From Mycolicibacterium aubagnense (GTDB lineage: Bacteria; Actinomycetota; Actinomycetes; Mycobacteriales; Mycobacteriaceae): 64,000 nucleotides of DNA. The number at the start of each line of letters is the position of its first letter. Position 1 is the stretch's first letter. Positions 35,438 through 46,241 of the stretch are shown here, in pieces. A model generated the notes under the pieces. It was not told the DNA's origin. It was given only the letters and a program-made list of their open reading frames with translations, and did no database searches. The position numbers were made by a program, and so were the translations under genes. The stretch spans positions 4,712,001 through 4,776,000 of the forward strand of contig NZ_AP022577.1 in assembly GCF_010730955.1 (NCBI RefSeq), in the 5' to 3' direction.

Positions 35438-36088
35438 GTGAAGATGAAATTTGTGGCGCCCGTTGGCATCGCCGCGATCGCGTTCGGCATGGTCGTGGCG
35501 GCAGGACCCGCCTCGGCGGCCAACAACATCAAGCCGTTCGGTCAGCAGGAGGCGCTGAACGAAATCGGCTACACGGTCAAGGGCCTCCACCCGAGTTCGG
35601 ACCCCGTACCGCACAACGGCCAGCTTTACTCGGCGACCGTGAAGGTGGAAGGGCTCGGCGGCTGGGCCAACCCCATCACCGCGTTCTTCAACGCCCGAGC
35701 GGAGAGCGGAGAGAACTACCGGGTCATCAGCGGGAACGTACCCTCGGCACCTCCTGGCGGGACGGCGACCGGAAAGCTCTACTTCGACGTCGTCGGCGAT
35801 GTGCCGAACAGCGTCGTCTACAACGACGGCATGCAGGACCTCATGGTCTGGGTCCCCGGCGCGCCGATCGGTGGCACACCCAGTGAGGCTGTGGAGATGG
35901 ACGAGGGCCCGGTCGGGACCAGCGAGATCATCAGCACGCCACCAGCCGAGAGTGCAGCACCTGCCGAGGTAGGAACTCCGACCGGCGGCAATTTCTTTGC
36001 CCCTGAGGTCATCGCGCCGGCACCGTTCGAGCTCACTCCAGCGGATGTGGCCGCGCCGGGGTACAACTCCGGTAGCGGACGTCGCTGA
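35438..36088 (+). CDS. MPT63-like secreted protein with C-terminal Pro-rich extension
   Basis: This 216-residue exported protein has a signal peptide (KFVAPVGIAAIAFGMVVAAG, cleavage after ASA near residue 28) followed by an immunoglobulin-like DUF1942 domain. Text strongly recalls MPT63/MPB63: QLYSATVKVEGLGGWANPI, FFNARAESGENYRVISGN, GKLYFDVVGDVP and NDGMQDLMVWVP. The last 70 residues are an added acidic and Pro/Ala-rich tail (PPAESAAPAEVGTPTGGNFF). MPT63 is a major culture-filtrate antigen of unknown function. GTG 35438 has AAGGGGAG 5 bases upstream; ATG 35444 is the alternative. It converges on the next gene with a 3-bp gap. Confidence 0.8.
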   Translation: MKMKFVAPVGIAAIAFGMVVAAGPASAANNIKPFGQQEALNEIGYTVKGLHPSSDPVPHNGQLYSATVKVEGLGGWANPITAFFNARAESGENYRVISGNVPSAPPGGTATGKLYFDVVGDVPNSVVYNDGMQDLMVWVPGAPIGGTPSEAVEMDEGPVGTSEIISTPPAESAAPAEVGTPTGGNFFAPEVIAPAPFELTPADVAAPGYNSGSGRR

Positions 36089-36091
36089 TTC

Positions 36092-36403
36092 CTACGAGCA
36101 GAAGTCGCACGAATCCTGACGAACATCAGGTGGATTGTCGCCGTCCCAGACGCCACTCGGTAGGTGACCCTGATACGGCACATTGCCCAGGCTGCCCTTG
36201 ACGAAGTACCAGGTGTGGCAGACGTTCATGTCCCATTGGTACGCGATGCCCGGTCCCGACGACATGTCGTAGCGGGAGTAGGTCATGTTGTCGCCCGGGC
36301 ACCACGTGTGCGGCGGCAGGGGACCGGCCTCGGCGGGAGCGGCCGGCGCCATGCCGCAGGTCGCCAACATGGCGGCTGCCAGTGCTGCGATGCGTCGGTT
36401 CAT
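36092..36403 (-). CDS. Small secreted Cys-containing protein
   Basis: This 103-residue protein has signal peptide [18 protein letters not shown], with cleavage likely after AEA, before GPLPP. The mature part has four Cys (WCPGDN, NVCHTW, DSCDFC), suggesting disulfides, and many aromatic residues (TYSRYDMSS, AYQWDMN). It resembles small secreted mycobacterial proteins with no assigned function. ATG 36403 is chosen; the longer frame upstream would read across the tRNA gene. Confidence 0.72.
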   Translation of the reverse strand: MNRRIAALAAAMLATCGMAPAAPAEAGPLPPHTWCPGDNMTYSRYDMSSGPGIAYQWDMNVCHTWYFVKGSLGNVPYQGHLPSGVWDGDNPPDVRQDSCDFCS

Positions 36404-36515
36404 GAGTTGGTCCGTCCTCGTCTGGGCTGGTTGGTAGCCACAGACTGCGCCGGACGGCTTGGGGAATTCTTGGGACGGCCAGGTGTGCGGAATCGCACCT
36501 GCGTGAGTTGGAGAG

Positions 36516-36588
36516 TGCCCCCGGCAGGATTCGAACCTGCGGCCTTCTGCTCCGGAGGCAGACGCTCTATCCCCTGAGCTACGGGGGC
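36516..36588 (-). tRNA. tRNA-Arg (anticodon CCG)
   Basis: On the minus strand a 73-base cloverleaf folds fully: acceptor GCCCCCG with CGGGGGC plus discriminator A, D-stem GCTC/GAGC, anticodon stem TCTGC/GCAGA with loop CTCCGGA, and T-arm GCAGG-TTCGAAT-CCTGC. The loop places anticodon CCG, reading the Arg codon CGG. CCA is not encoded. It lies just upstream of argS on the opposite strand. Confidence 0.96.
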
Positions 36589-36727
36589 GCTTGATGCTGA
36601 CGAGCCAGCGGCGCCGTTGGGCGATCACAGACTAGCGCATCGGTGGCCCGGCTCCCGAATCGGTGTCAACCGCCAGCGGACAATCAGTCAACCAGCAGGC
36701 GAGGACAAGCGTGCGCAGCTCAGCCCA

Positions 36728-36742
36728 TAGGATGGACCCCCG
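36728..36742 (+). promoter_or_regulatory. Candidate -10 box for leaderless argS transcript
   Basis: TAGGAT (36728-36733) fits the -10 pattern and lies 8 bases before the GTG of argS. No ribosome site precedes that GTG. This supports a leaderless mRNA for the argS-lysA-thrACB operon; no clear -35 box is visible. Confidence 0.4.
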
Positions 36743-38394
36743 TGACCCCCGCCGATCTGGCTGAACTGCTGAAGAACACCGCCGCTGCGGTCCTGGCCGA
36801 ACACAGCCTGGACATCGCCGCGCTGCCCGACACAGTGGCTATCGAGCGTCCGCGCAACCCCGAGCACGGCGATTACGCCACCAATCTGGCGCTGCAGCTG
36901 GGCAAGAAGGTCGGCGTCAACCCCCGCCAGCTGGGCGAATGGCTGGCCGAGGCCCTGATCGACGCCGACGGCATCGCCGATGCCAGCATCGCCGGCCCGG
37001 GCTTTGTGAATCTGCGCATCGAGGCGTCCGCCCAGAGCGTCGTAGTCCTCAACGTCCTGGGTGGCGGGGCCAGCTACGGCACGTCCGAGGAGCTCAAGGG
37101 CCGCCACATCAACCTGGAGTTCGTCTCGGCCAACCCGACCGGCCCCATCCACATCGGCGGCACCCGCTGGGCCGCCGTCGGCGACGCGCTGGGCCGCCTG
37201 CTGGCCACGCAGGACGCCACCGTCGTCCGTGAGTACTACTTCAACGACCACGGCGGGCAGATCGACCGCTTCGCCCGCTCCCTGGTCGCGGCGGCCAAGG
37301 GCGAGCCGGCGCCGGAGGACGGCTACGGCGGCGACTACATCAAGGACATCGCTGCCGACGTCGTGGCCAAGCGGCCCGACGCGCCGAACCTGCCTGCTGA
37401 CGAGTGCCAGGAAGTGTTCCGTGAACTCGGCGTGGAGCTGATGTTCGCGTCGATCAAGCAGTCGCTGCACGACTTCGGCACCGACTTCGACGTCTACACC
37501 CACGAAGACTCGATGCACACCTCGGGCCGCGTGGAGCAGGCCATCGACAAGCTGCGCGAGAACGGTTCGATCTACGAGCAGGACGGCGCAATCTGGTTGC
37601 GCACCACCGATTTCGGTGACGACAAGGACCGCGTCGTCATCAAGAGCGACGGCAACCCGGCGTACGTCGCCGGTGACATCGCGTACTACCTGGACAAGCG
37701 TCAGCGCGGATTCGACCTGTGCATCTACATGCTCGGGGCCGACCACCACGGCTACATCGGCCGGCTGAAGGCCGTCGCCGCGGCGCTCGGCGAGGACCCC
37801 GACACCGTCGAGGTGCTGATCGGCCAGATGGTCAACCTGGTCAAGGACGGCCAGCCGATGCGTATGAGCAAGCGCGCCGGCACCGTGATCACGCTGGAAG
37901 ACCTGGTCGACGCCATCGGCGTGGACGCGGCCCGCTACGTACTGATCCGGTCGTCGGTGAACAGTCCCATCGACATCGACCTGGGTCTGTGGGCCAGCGC
38001 GTCCAACGAAAACCCCGTCTACTACGTGCAGTACGCGCACGCCCGGCTGTCGGCCCTGGCACGTAACGCCGCCGACCTTGGCCTGCAGGTGGACCTCGGA
38101 CACCTCGACCTGCTCGACCACGACCGTGAAGCGACCCTGATGCGCACCATCGGGGAGTTCCCGCGGGTGCTCAAAACCGCTGCGGCCCTTCGGGAGCCGC
38201 ACCGCGTGTGCCGGTACCTCGAAGACCTGGCCGGTGACTATCACCGGTTCTACGACTCCTGCCGCGTACTGCCGATGGGCGACGAGGAGCACAGCGACCT
38301 GCACCGGGCGCGGCTCGCACTGTGTGCGGCCACCCGCCAGGTCATCGCCAACGGCCTGCACATCCTCGGCGTCAGCGCTCCGGAGCGGATGTGA
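36742..38394 (+). CDS. argS: Arginyl-tRNA synthetase
   Basis: This 550-residue class I synthetase charges tRNA-Arg. The N-terminal Add-1 domain contains [18 protein letters not shown]. The HIGH-type motif is [13 protein letters not shown] (His137), the KMSKS-type loop is RMSKRAGT (about 375-378), and the DALR anticodon-binding domain starts near [18 protein letters not shown]. Length equals that of the M. tuberculosis enzyme as I recall it. GTG 36742 is supported by the homologous start ([10 protein letters not shown]). Its stop overlaps the lysA GTG, making it the first gene of a lysine/threonine operon. Confidence 0.97.
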   Translation: MTPADLAELLKNTAAAVLAEHSLDIAALPDTVAIERPRNPEHGDYATNLALQLGKKVGVNPRQLGEWLAEALIDADGIADASIAGPGFVNLRIEASAQSVVVLNVLGGGASYGTSEELKGRHINLEFVSANPTGPIHIGGTRWAAVGDALGRLLATQDATVVREYYFNDHGGQIDRFARSLVAAAKGEPAPEDGYGGDYIKDIAADVVAKRPDAPNLPADECQEVFRELGVELMFASIKQSLHDFGTDFDVYTHEDSMHTSGRVEQAIDKLRENGSIYEQDGAIWLRTTDFGDDKDRVVIKSDGNPAYVAGDIAYYLDKRQRGFDLCIYMLGADHHGYIGRLKAVAAALGEDPDTVEVLIGQMVNLVKDGQPMRMSKRAGTVITLEDLVDAIGVDAARYVLIRSSVNSPIDIDLGLWASASNENPVYYVQYAHARLSALARNAADLGLQVDLGHLDLLDHDREATLMRTIGEFPRVLKTAAALREPHRVCRYLEDLAGDYHRFYDSCRVLPMGDEEHSDLHRARLALCAATRQVIANGLHILGVSAPERM

Positions 38395-39788
38395 GCGGGC
38401 AGCCCACCGGCAACGCGGTGCCGGAGAAGCCGCGCACGGCCGACGAGATCAACTTGCTGGCCCCGAATGTCTGGCCGCGCAACCTCGTTCGCAACCCGGA
38501 CGGGCAGGTCAGCGTCGCCGGTGTGACGGTCGGTGCGCTGGCCGAGCAGTTCGGTACCCCGCTGTTCGTCATCGACGAGGACGACTTCCGGTCCCGCTGC
38601 CGCGAGATCGCCGGCGCCTTCGGGGGTGGCGAGCACGTGCACTACGCCGGAAAGGCGTTCCTGTGCGCCGAGATTGCCCGCTGGGTCGCGCAAGAGGGCC
38701 TGTGCCTCGACGTCGCCACCGGTGGCGAACTGGCCGTGGCCCTGCACGCCGAGTTCCCGGCTGGGCGAATCACCGTGCACGGCAACAACAAATCAGTTCC
38801 CGAACTGACCGCCGCGGTCAAGGCCGGCGTCGGGCACATCGTGCTGGACTCCGAGATCGAGATCGAGCGCCTGGAGGCCATCGCCGGTGCCGCGGGTGTG
38901 GTGCAGGACGTGCTCGTCCGCGTGACCCCCGGCGTCGAGGCGCACACCCACGAGTTCATCTCCACCGCCCACGAGGACCAGAAGTTCGGTCTTTCGCTGG
39001 CCAGCGGCGCGGCCATGGACGCGGTGCGCAAGGTCTTCGCCACCGACAACCTGCGCCTGGTCGGCCTGCACTGCCACGTCGGCTCGCAGATCTTCGATGT
39101 GGCCGGCTTCGAGATCGCCGCTCACCGCGTCATCGGCCTGCTGCGCGACGTGGTCGCCGAATTCGGTGTCGAGAAGACCGCGCAGATGTCCGTCATGGAT
39201 CTCGGTGGGGGACTGGGTATCTCATACCTGCCCAGCGATGATCCACCGCCCATGAAGGAGCTGGCCGACAAGCTCAAGGCCATCGTGAAGGCCGAGTCCG
39301 AGGCCGTCGGCCTGCCCACGCCCAAGCTGGTCGTGGAGCCGGGCCGGGCCATCGCGGGCCCCGGCACCATCACGCTGTACGAAGTCGGCACCGTGAAAGA
39401 CGTTGCCGTGTCGGCCGACAAGTACCGACGCTACGTCAGCGTCGACGGCGGCATGAGCGACAACATCCGGCCGTCCCTGTACGACGCCCAGTACGACGCC
39501 CGGCTGGTGTCGCGCGCCAGCGATGCCCCCGCGGTCCTCGCGCGGATCGTCGGAAAGCACTGCGAGAGCGGCGACATCATCGTGCGGGATACCTGGGTGT
39601 CCGACGACCTTGCGCCCGGCGACCTGCTGGCCGTCGCTGCCACCGGCGCCTACTGCTACTCGATGTCCAGCCGGTACAACCTGCTGACCCGTCCCGCCGT
39701 CGTCGCGGTGAAGGATGGCAACGCGCGGCTGATCTTGCGTCGGGAGACCGTCGAAGACCTATTGAGCCTGGAGGTGAGTGGTCAATGA
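38391..39788 (+). CDS. lysA: Diaminopimelate decarboxylase
   Basis: This 465-residue PLP enzyme makes lysine from meso-diaminopimelate. The PLP Lys88 is in [11 protein letters not shown]; the phosphate-binding [11 protein letters not shown] and [14 protein letters not shown], and active-site Cys in [13 protein letters not shown], are the family landmarks. GTG 38391 overlaps the argS stop (GTGA) and fixes the start. The hom gene overlaps its end by 4 bp. Confidence 0.97.
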   Translation: MSGQPTGNAVPEKPRTADEINLLAPNVWPRNLVRNPDGQVSVAGVTVGALAEQFGTPLFVIDEDDFRSRCREIAGAFGGGEHVHYAGKAFLCAEIARWVAQEGLCLDVATGGELAVALHAEFPAGRITVHGNNKSVPELTAAVKAGVGHIVLDSEIEIERLEAIAGAAGVVQDVLVRVTPGVEAHTHEFISTAHEDQKFGLSLASGAAMDAVRKVFATDNLRLVGLHCHVGSQIFDVAGFEIAAHRVIGLLRDVVAEFGVEKTAQMSVMDLGGGLGISYLPSDDPPPMKELADKLKAIVKAESEAVGLPTPKLVVEPGRAIAGPGTITLYEVGTVKDVAVSADKYRRYVSVDGGMSDNIRPSLYDAQYDARLVSRASDAPAVLARIVGKHCESGDIIVRDTWVSDDLAPGDLLAVAATGAYCYSMSSRYNLLTRPAVVAVKDGNARLILRRETVEDLLSLEVSGQ

Positions 39789-41100
39789 GTGAAAAGCCAA
39801 TCGGCGTAGCAGTTCTCGGACTCGGGAACGTCGGGACCGAGGTGGTCCGGATCATCGAGGACAGTGCTGACGACCTGGCTGCTCGCATCGGTGCGCCCTT
39901 GGAGCTGCGCGGCGTCGGCGTCCGCAAGGTGGCCAAGGGCCGCGGCGTGCCGATCGACCTGCTCACCGATGACGTCGAGGCGTTGGTTTCCCGCGATGAC
40001 GTCGACATCGTCATCGAGCTCATGGGGCCCGTCGAGCCGGCCCGCAAGGCGATCATGACCGCGCTGGAGCAGGGCAAGTCGGTGGTCACCGCCAACAAGG
40101 CGCTGATGGCGCAGTCCACCGGCGAACTCGCCCAGGCGGCCGAAAAGGCCCGCGTGGACCTGTATTTCGAGGCCGCCGTGGCCGGCGCCATCCCGGTGAT
40201 CCGCCCGTTGACCCAGTCGCTCGCGGGCGACGTGGTGCTGCGGGTGGCCGGCATCGTCAACGGCACCACCAACTACATCCTGTCGGCCATGAGCGAGACC
40301 GGCGCCGACTACGCCGACGCACTCGCCGAAGCCGGTGTGCTGGGTTATGCCGAGGCAGACCCGACCGCTGATGTCGAGGGTTACGACGCCGCCGCCAAGG
40401 CGGCGATTCTCGCGTCGATTGCATTTCATACCCGGGTCACCGCCGACGACGTCTACCGCGAGGGCATGACGAAGGTCAGCGCTGCCGACTTCGAGTCCGC
40501 CAAGGCGCTGGGCTGCACCATCAAGCTGCTCGCCATCTGTGAGCGCCTGACCACCGGTAAAGGCAAGCAACGGGTTTCGGCGCGCGTCTACCCGGCGCTG
40601 GTGCCGCTGGAGCACCCGCTGGCCTCGGTCAGCGGCGCGTTCAATGCCGTCTTCGTCGAGGCGGAAGCGGCCGGTGAGCTGATGTTCTACGGCCGCGGCG
40701 CGGGTGGTGCGCCGACGGCTTCGGCCGTCATGGGTGATGTGGTCATGGCTGCGCGTAACCGCGTGCAGGGTGGGCGTGGTCCGCGCGAGTCCAAGTACGC
40801 CAAGCTGCCTATCGCGCCCATCGGTGCGATCGAGACCCGCTACTACGTCAGCATGAATGTCGCGGACATCCCCGGTGTGCTGTCTTCTGTCGCAGCCGAG
40901 TTCGCCAAACGTAAGGTGAGCATCGCCGAGGTCCGCCAGGAGGGCATGGAGGACGAGGCCGGTCAGCGCAGCGGCGCCCGCATCGTCGTGGTCACCCACC
41001 GGGCCACCGACGAAGCCTTGTCGGAAACCGTTGCGGCCCTTGCTGATCACGAAGCAGTGCAGAGCATCAACAGTGTGCTGCGCATGGAAGGAACGAGTAA

Positions 41101-41104
<4 letters not shown>
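39785..41104 (+). CDS. thrA: Homoserine dehydrogenase
   Basis: This 439-residue enzyme reduces aspartate semialdehyde to homoserine. The Rossmann motif is [13 protein letters not shown] near residue 10; the catalytic domain has [29 protein letters not shown] and [21 protein letters not shown]-terminal ACT domain (about 355-430, [20 protein letters not shown]) is the likely threonine-feedback site. It overlaps lysA and thrC by 4 bp on each side. Confidence 0.97.
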
Positions 41105-43136
<2,032 letters not shown>

Positions 43137-43428
43137 CAGAAAGCACACGCCGGGGTGGCGTTTCTTGCTTCATTGTCGGATCAGAGATATTCTCGCAACG
43201 TCCAGCAATCGCAGGCTCTAGTACCTGCGCCTACAGTAGGACGACCACTCTTCTCTTTGATGTTCAACTCGTGGACTGATGGTTCGCCGCACGGCGGCAA
43301 ATCCCGGTGCTTGCTGAGGCAGTGCCTCAGCTGACCAGGGCATTTGACGAATGCGGTTCGGGGAAGCCGTCCGACTGCGAACAAAACCCTCGCCTGATCA
43401 GACGTGCGAGGGCACAGAAAGGAAATCC
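43137..43428 (+). promoter_or_regulatory. Long structured 5' leader of rho
   Basis: This 292-bp gap between thrB and rho has no gene. A small stem ACGCC/GGCGT (43147-43161) followed by TTCTTG may be a weak thrB terminator. Further on are a perfect 8-bp hairpin GCTGAGGC-AGT-GCCTCAGC (43313-43331) and a 7-bp stem CCCTCGC/GCGAGGG (43387-43393 with 43406-43412, 12-base loop), the latter 5 bases before the ribosome site. A structured leader fits autoregulation of rho, which is known in other bacteria. Confidence 0.5.
43313..43331 (+). promoter_or_regulatory. Perfect 8-bp hairpin in the rho leader
   Basis: GCTGAGGC and GCCTCAGC pair fully around the 3-base loop AGT. No T tract follows, so it is not a standard intrinsic terminator; it may be an attenuator element or RNA stability structure. 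Confidence 0.5.
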
Positions 43429-45417
43429 GTGACTGATACGGACCTCTTCACCGCCGACGGCAACACTGATGCCCCGGCAACTGAAGCGCCGGCGGCCGGA
43501 CGCTCCGGATCGCTGACCAGTCTTCTGCTCCCCGACCTGCGTGCGCTCGCCGCCGAAGCAGGCGTCAAGGGCACCTCCGGTATGCGCAAGAGCGAATTGA
43601 TCGCTGCCATCCGCGAACACCGCGGCGAGGCCAACGGCGCCAAGGCCGGCGACAAGACCGAGGCCAAGACCGCCAATGCCACCGAGCCCAAGGCCGAAGC
43701 CAAGAACGAAACCAAGGCCGCCGAGGCCGTGAACGGCAACGACGCTGTCGGCGAGGCCAAGGAAACACAGGCTCCGGCCGCGAACAACGCCGGCGAAGTT
43801 GCCGCTGACGCACCCGCCGAGCAACCTCAGCGTCGCGAGCGCCGTGGTGCGTCGCGCCGTGCCGGTTCGGCCGTCGAGGGTGAATCCGGCGGTGCCGGCG
43901 ACAAGCCCGCCGCCAAGGCCGAGAACGCGGACAACGCCGACGCGCCCCGCGAGGAGCGCACCCGCGACCGGAACGCCGACAGCAGCAACCAGGGCGGCAA
44001 CAAGTCCGAAGGTAACCAGGGCGGCAACCGTGACCAGGGTGGCAACCGTGACCAGGGCGGCAACCGCGACCGCGGTGGCGACAATCAGGGCGGCAACCGC
44101 AACCAGGGCGGCAACGACAACTCGAACAACAATGACGACGACGACAGCCGTCAGGGCCGTCGCGGCCGCCGGTTCCGTGACCGCGACCGCCGTCGTCGCG
44201 GCGAACGTGGCGACAACCAGGGCGGGAACGCCGAGACCGAACTGCGCGAGGACGACGTCCTGCAGCCGGTCGCCGGCATCCTGGACGTACTGGACAACTA
44301 CGCGTTCGTCCGCACTTCGGGCTACCTGGCCGGACCGAACGACGTCTACGTCTCGATGAACATGGTCCGCAAGAACGGCCTGCGTCGTGGTGACGCCGTG
44401 ACCGGTGCCGTGCGGGTACCGCGCGAAGGCGAAGGCGGCGCGCAGAGTGGAAACAACCCGCGCCAGAAGTTCAACCCGCTGGTCCGCCTGGACAGCGTCA
44501 ACGGTGGCCCGGTGGAGAACGCGAAGAACCGGCCGGACTTCCAGAAGCTGACACCGCTGTACCCGAACCAGCGGCTGCGCCTGGAGACCACTCCGGACCG
44601 GCTCACCACCCGCGTGATCGACCTGATCATGCCGATCGGAAAGGGCCAGCGCGCGCTGATCGTGTCCCCGCCGAAGGCCGGTAAGACGACGATCATGCAG
44701 GACATCGCCAACGCGATCACCAGGAACAACCCGGAATGCCACCTCATGGTGGTGCTCGTCGACGAGCGTCCGGAAGAGGTCACCGACATGCAGCGCTCGG
44801 TGAAGGGTGAGGTCATCGCCTCGACCTTCGACCGGCCGCCGTCAGACCACACCCAGGCCGCCGAGCTGGCCATCGAGCGGGCCAAGCGCCTGGTCGAGCA
44901 GGGCAAGGACGTCGTGGTGCTGCTGGACTCGATCACCCGTCTGGGCCGCGCGTACAACAACGCGTCGCCCGCGTCGGGCCGCATCCTGTCCGGTGGTGTC
45001 GACTCCACCGCCCTGTACCCGCCGAAGCGGTTCCTCGGCGCGGCCCGCAACATCGAGAACGGTGGCTCGCTGACCATCATCGCGACCGCGATGGTCGAGA
45101 CCGGTTCCACCGGTGACACTGTCATCTTCGAGGAGTTCAAGGGCACGGGTAACGCCGAGCTCAAGCTGGACCGCAAGATCGCCGAGCGCCGGGTGTTCCC
45201 GGCCGTCGACGTCAACCCGTCCGGTACCCGTAAGGACGAACTGCTGCTGTCCACCGACGAGTTCGCGGTGGTGCACAAGTTGCGCCGCGTGCTCAGTGGT
45301 CTGGACCCGCATCAGGCCATCGACCTGCTGATGAGCCAGCTGCGTAAGACCAAGACCAACTACGAATTCCTGGTCCAGGTTTCCAAGACCGCGCCGGGCA
45401 ACATGGACAACGACTAA
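43429..45417 (+). CDS. rho: Transcription termination factor Rho
   Basis: This 662-residue hexameric RNA helicase is longer than the E. coli protein (419) because of an N-terminal insert. Order: Rho N-domain (LTSLLLPDLRALAAEAGVKG, about residues 25-65), then a disordered Ala/Glu/Lys stretch and an Asn-Gly-Arg-Asp repeat region (about 185-270). The RNA-binding OSB fold follows (VAGILDVLDNYAFVRTSGY), then the ATPase with Walker A SPPKAGKTT (413-421), HLMVVLVDERPEEVTDMQR and the secondary RNA site. GTG 43429 has AAAGGA 5 bases upstream. It ends transcription of untranslated RNA; actinobacterial Rho proteins usually carry such inserts. Confidence 0.96.
   Translation: MTDTDLFTADGNTDAPATEAPAAGRSGSLTSLLLPDLRALAAEAGVKGTSGMRKSELIAAIREHRGEANGAKAGDKTEAKTANATEPKAEAKNETKAAEAVNGNDAVGEAKETQAPAANNAGEVAADAPAEQPQRRERRGASRRAGSAVEGESGGAGDKPAAKAENADNADAPREERTRDRNADSSNQGGNKSEGNQGGNRDQGGNRDQGGNRDRGGDNQGGNRNQGGNDNSNNNDDDDSRQGRRGRRFRDRDRRRRGERGDNQGGNAETELREDDVLQPVAGILDVLDNYAFVRTSGYLAGPNDVYVSMNMVRKNGLRRGDAVTGAVRVPREGEGGAQSGNNPRQKFNPLVRLDSVNGGPVENAKNRPDFQKLTPLYPNQRLRLETTPDRLTTRVIDLIMPIGKGQRALIVSPPKAGKTTIMQDIANAITRNNPECHLMVVLVDERPEEVTDMQRSVKGEVIASTFDRPPSDHTQAAELAIERAKRLVEQGKDVVVLLDSITRLGRAYNNASPASGRILSGGVDSTALYPPKRFLGAARNIENGGSLTIIATAMVETGSTGDTVIFEEFKGTGNAELKLDRKIAERRVFPAVDVNPSGTRKDELLLSTDEFAVVHKLRRVLSGLDPHQAIDLLMSQLRKTKTNYEFLVQVSKTAPGNMDND
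43987..44150 (+). repeat. Tandem Asn-Gln-Gly-Gly-Asn-Arg-Asp codon repeat inside rho
   Basis: The 18-base unit encoding NQGGNR or DQGGNR recurs about seven times (AACCAGGGCGGCAAC and close variants), forming a low-complexity, positively charged, disordered segment. A further copy lies near 44214. The unit number is prone to change between strains. Confidence 0.8.
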
Positions 45418-45437
45418 CCGTCGCCGTTCTTGAAGCT

Positions 45438-45470
45438 GAAGGCCGCAACTCTGCCCGAGTTGCGGCCTTC
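45438..45470. terminator. Strong hairpin terminator after rho
   Basis: A 14-bp perfect stem, GAAGGCCGCAACTC (45438-45451) with GAGTTGCGGCCTTC (45457-45470), encloses a 5-base loop TGCCC. It lies 20 bp after the rho stop and before the convergent TetR gene end, so it can stop both strands. Confidence 0.85.
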
Positions 45471-45496
45471 GGTGCATTCTGACGAGGGGGCGACCG

Positions 45497-46096
45497 TTAC
45501 GGCTGGGCCTTCAGCCCCGGCATCACGTAGCGGCGCACGTGTGCGAGCAGCTCGTCGGCGTTGTTGGCGTCCAGCCGCTGCCCGGGCATCGTGGCGAGCG
45601 ACAGGATGACGCGCGCGACCCACTCGGCGGCGTCATCGATATCGGTGTCGGGGTGGATTTCGCCGTTGTCGCGTGCGGCGACGAGATAGCGGGACCAGAA
45701 ATCGGCGAGGTCGGGCACCAGGCCCTGCACGCCGGCGCCGGCGCAGGCGGCGAACTCGTCGGGCTCCTCGACGCGCAGCTTCATCAGCAGGGCGCCGGGA
45801 TCGTCATATGCGGTGCGGCCGTGCTGGATTCCGGCGACTATCTGGTTGTCCAGGCCTTCGATCGATGCCAGCATGGCGTGCGCATCAGACCAGTAGGCGT
45901 TGTTGAGGCGGACGATCGCCGCGCCCAGCAGCGTCACCTTGTCCGGAAAGTGCCGGTAGAGCCAACCGCGTGAGACGCCGGCAGCCTCGGCGACCTCGGA
46001 TACCGTCGTGGCGCGAATTCCCTTGGCACGCATGCACTCTTCAGCGGCGTCGATCAGTCGATCGCGCACGCTCCGCGGGGATTCTGGGCTTGCCAC
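45497..46096 (-). CDS. TetR-family regulator divergent from fadD
   Basis: This 199-residue regulator has helix-turn-helix SVRDRLIDAAEECMRAKGIR and TTVSEVAEAAGVSRGWLYRHF at residues about 8-55. GTG 46096 is preferred because GAGGAG lies 7 bases upstream on that strand; an ATG at 46111 would place that site inside the gene. It is divergent from an acyl-CoA synthetase gene and likely regulates it, although I could not find a convincing palindrome in the 145-bp gap. Confidence 0.84.
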   Translation of the reverse strand: MASPESPRSVRDRLIDAAEECMRAKGIRATTVSEVAEAAGVSRGWLYRHFPDKVTLLGAAIVRLNNAYWSDAHAMLASIEGLDNQIVAGIQHGRTAYDDPGALLMKLRVEEPDEFAACAGAGVQGLVPDLADFWSRYLVAARDNGEIHPDTDIDDAAEWVARVILSLATMPGQRLDANNADELLAHVRRYVMPGLKAQP

Positions 46097-46241
46097 CGGG
46101 TATCTCCTCACATGTCAACCGGGCGAACGACGATTCTGCCAGGGTGCAGATGCTATTGCGCTATCCCTCAGCCATGGTAGACACTTTCAAGAATCTGTTC
46201 ACTAGGTGGTCGTCGTGACCCCCACCGCACCGGGAGCCTAA

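Noticed and set aside
36404..36628. Long upstream extension of the small secreted protein
   Set aside because: It would read through the tRNA-Arg gene and hide a clear signal peptide starting at 36403.
46097..46241. Possible operator in the TetR-fadD gap
   Set aside because: A TAGACA...TGTTCACTA pattern looks symmetric at first, but the arms match poorly when checked base by base.
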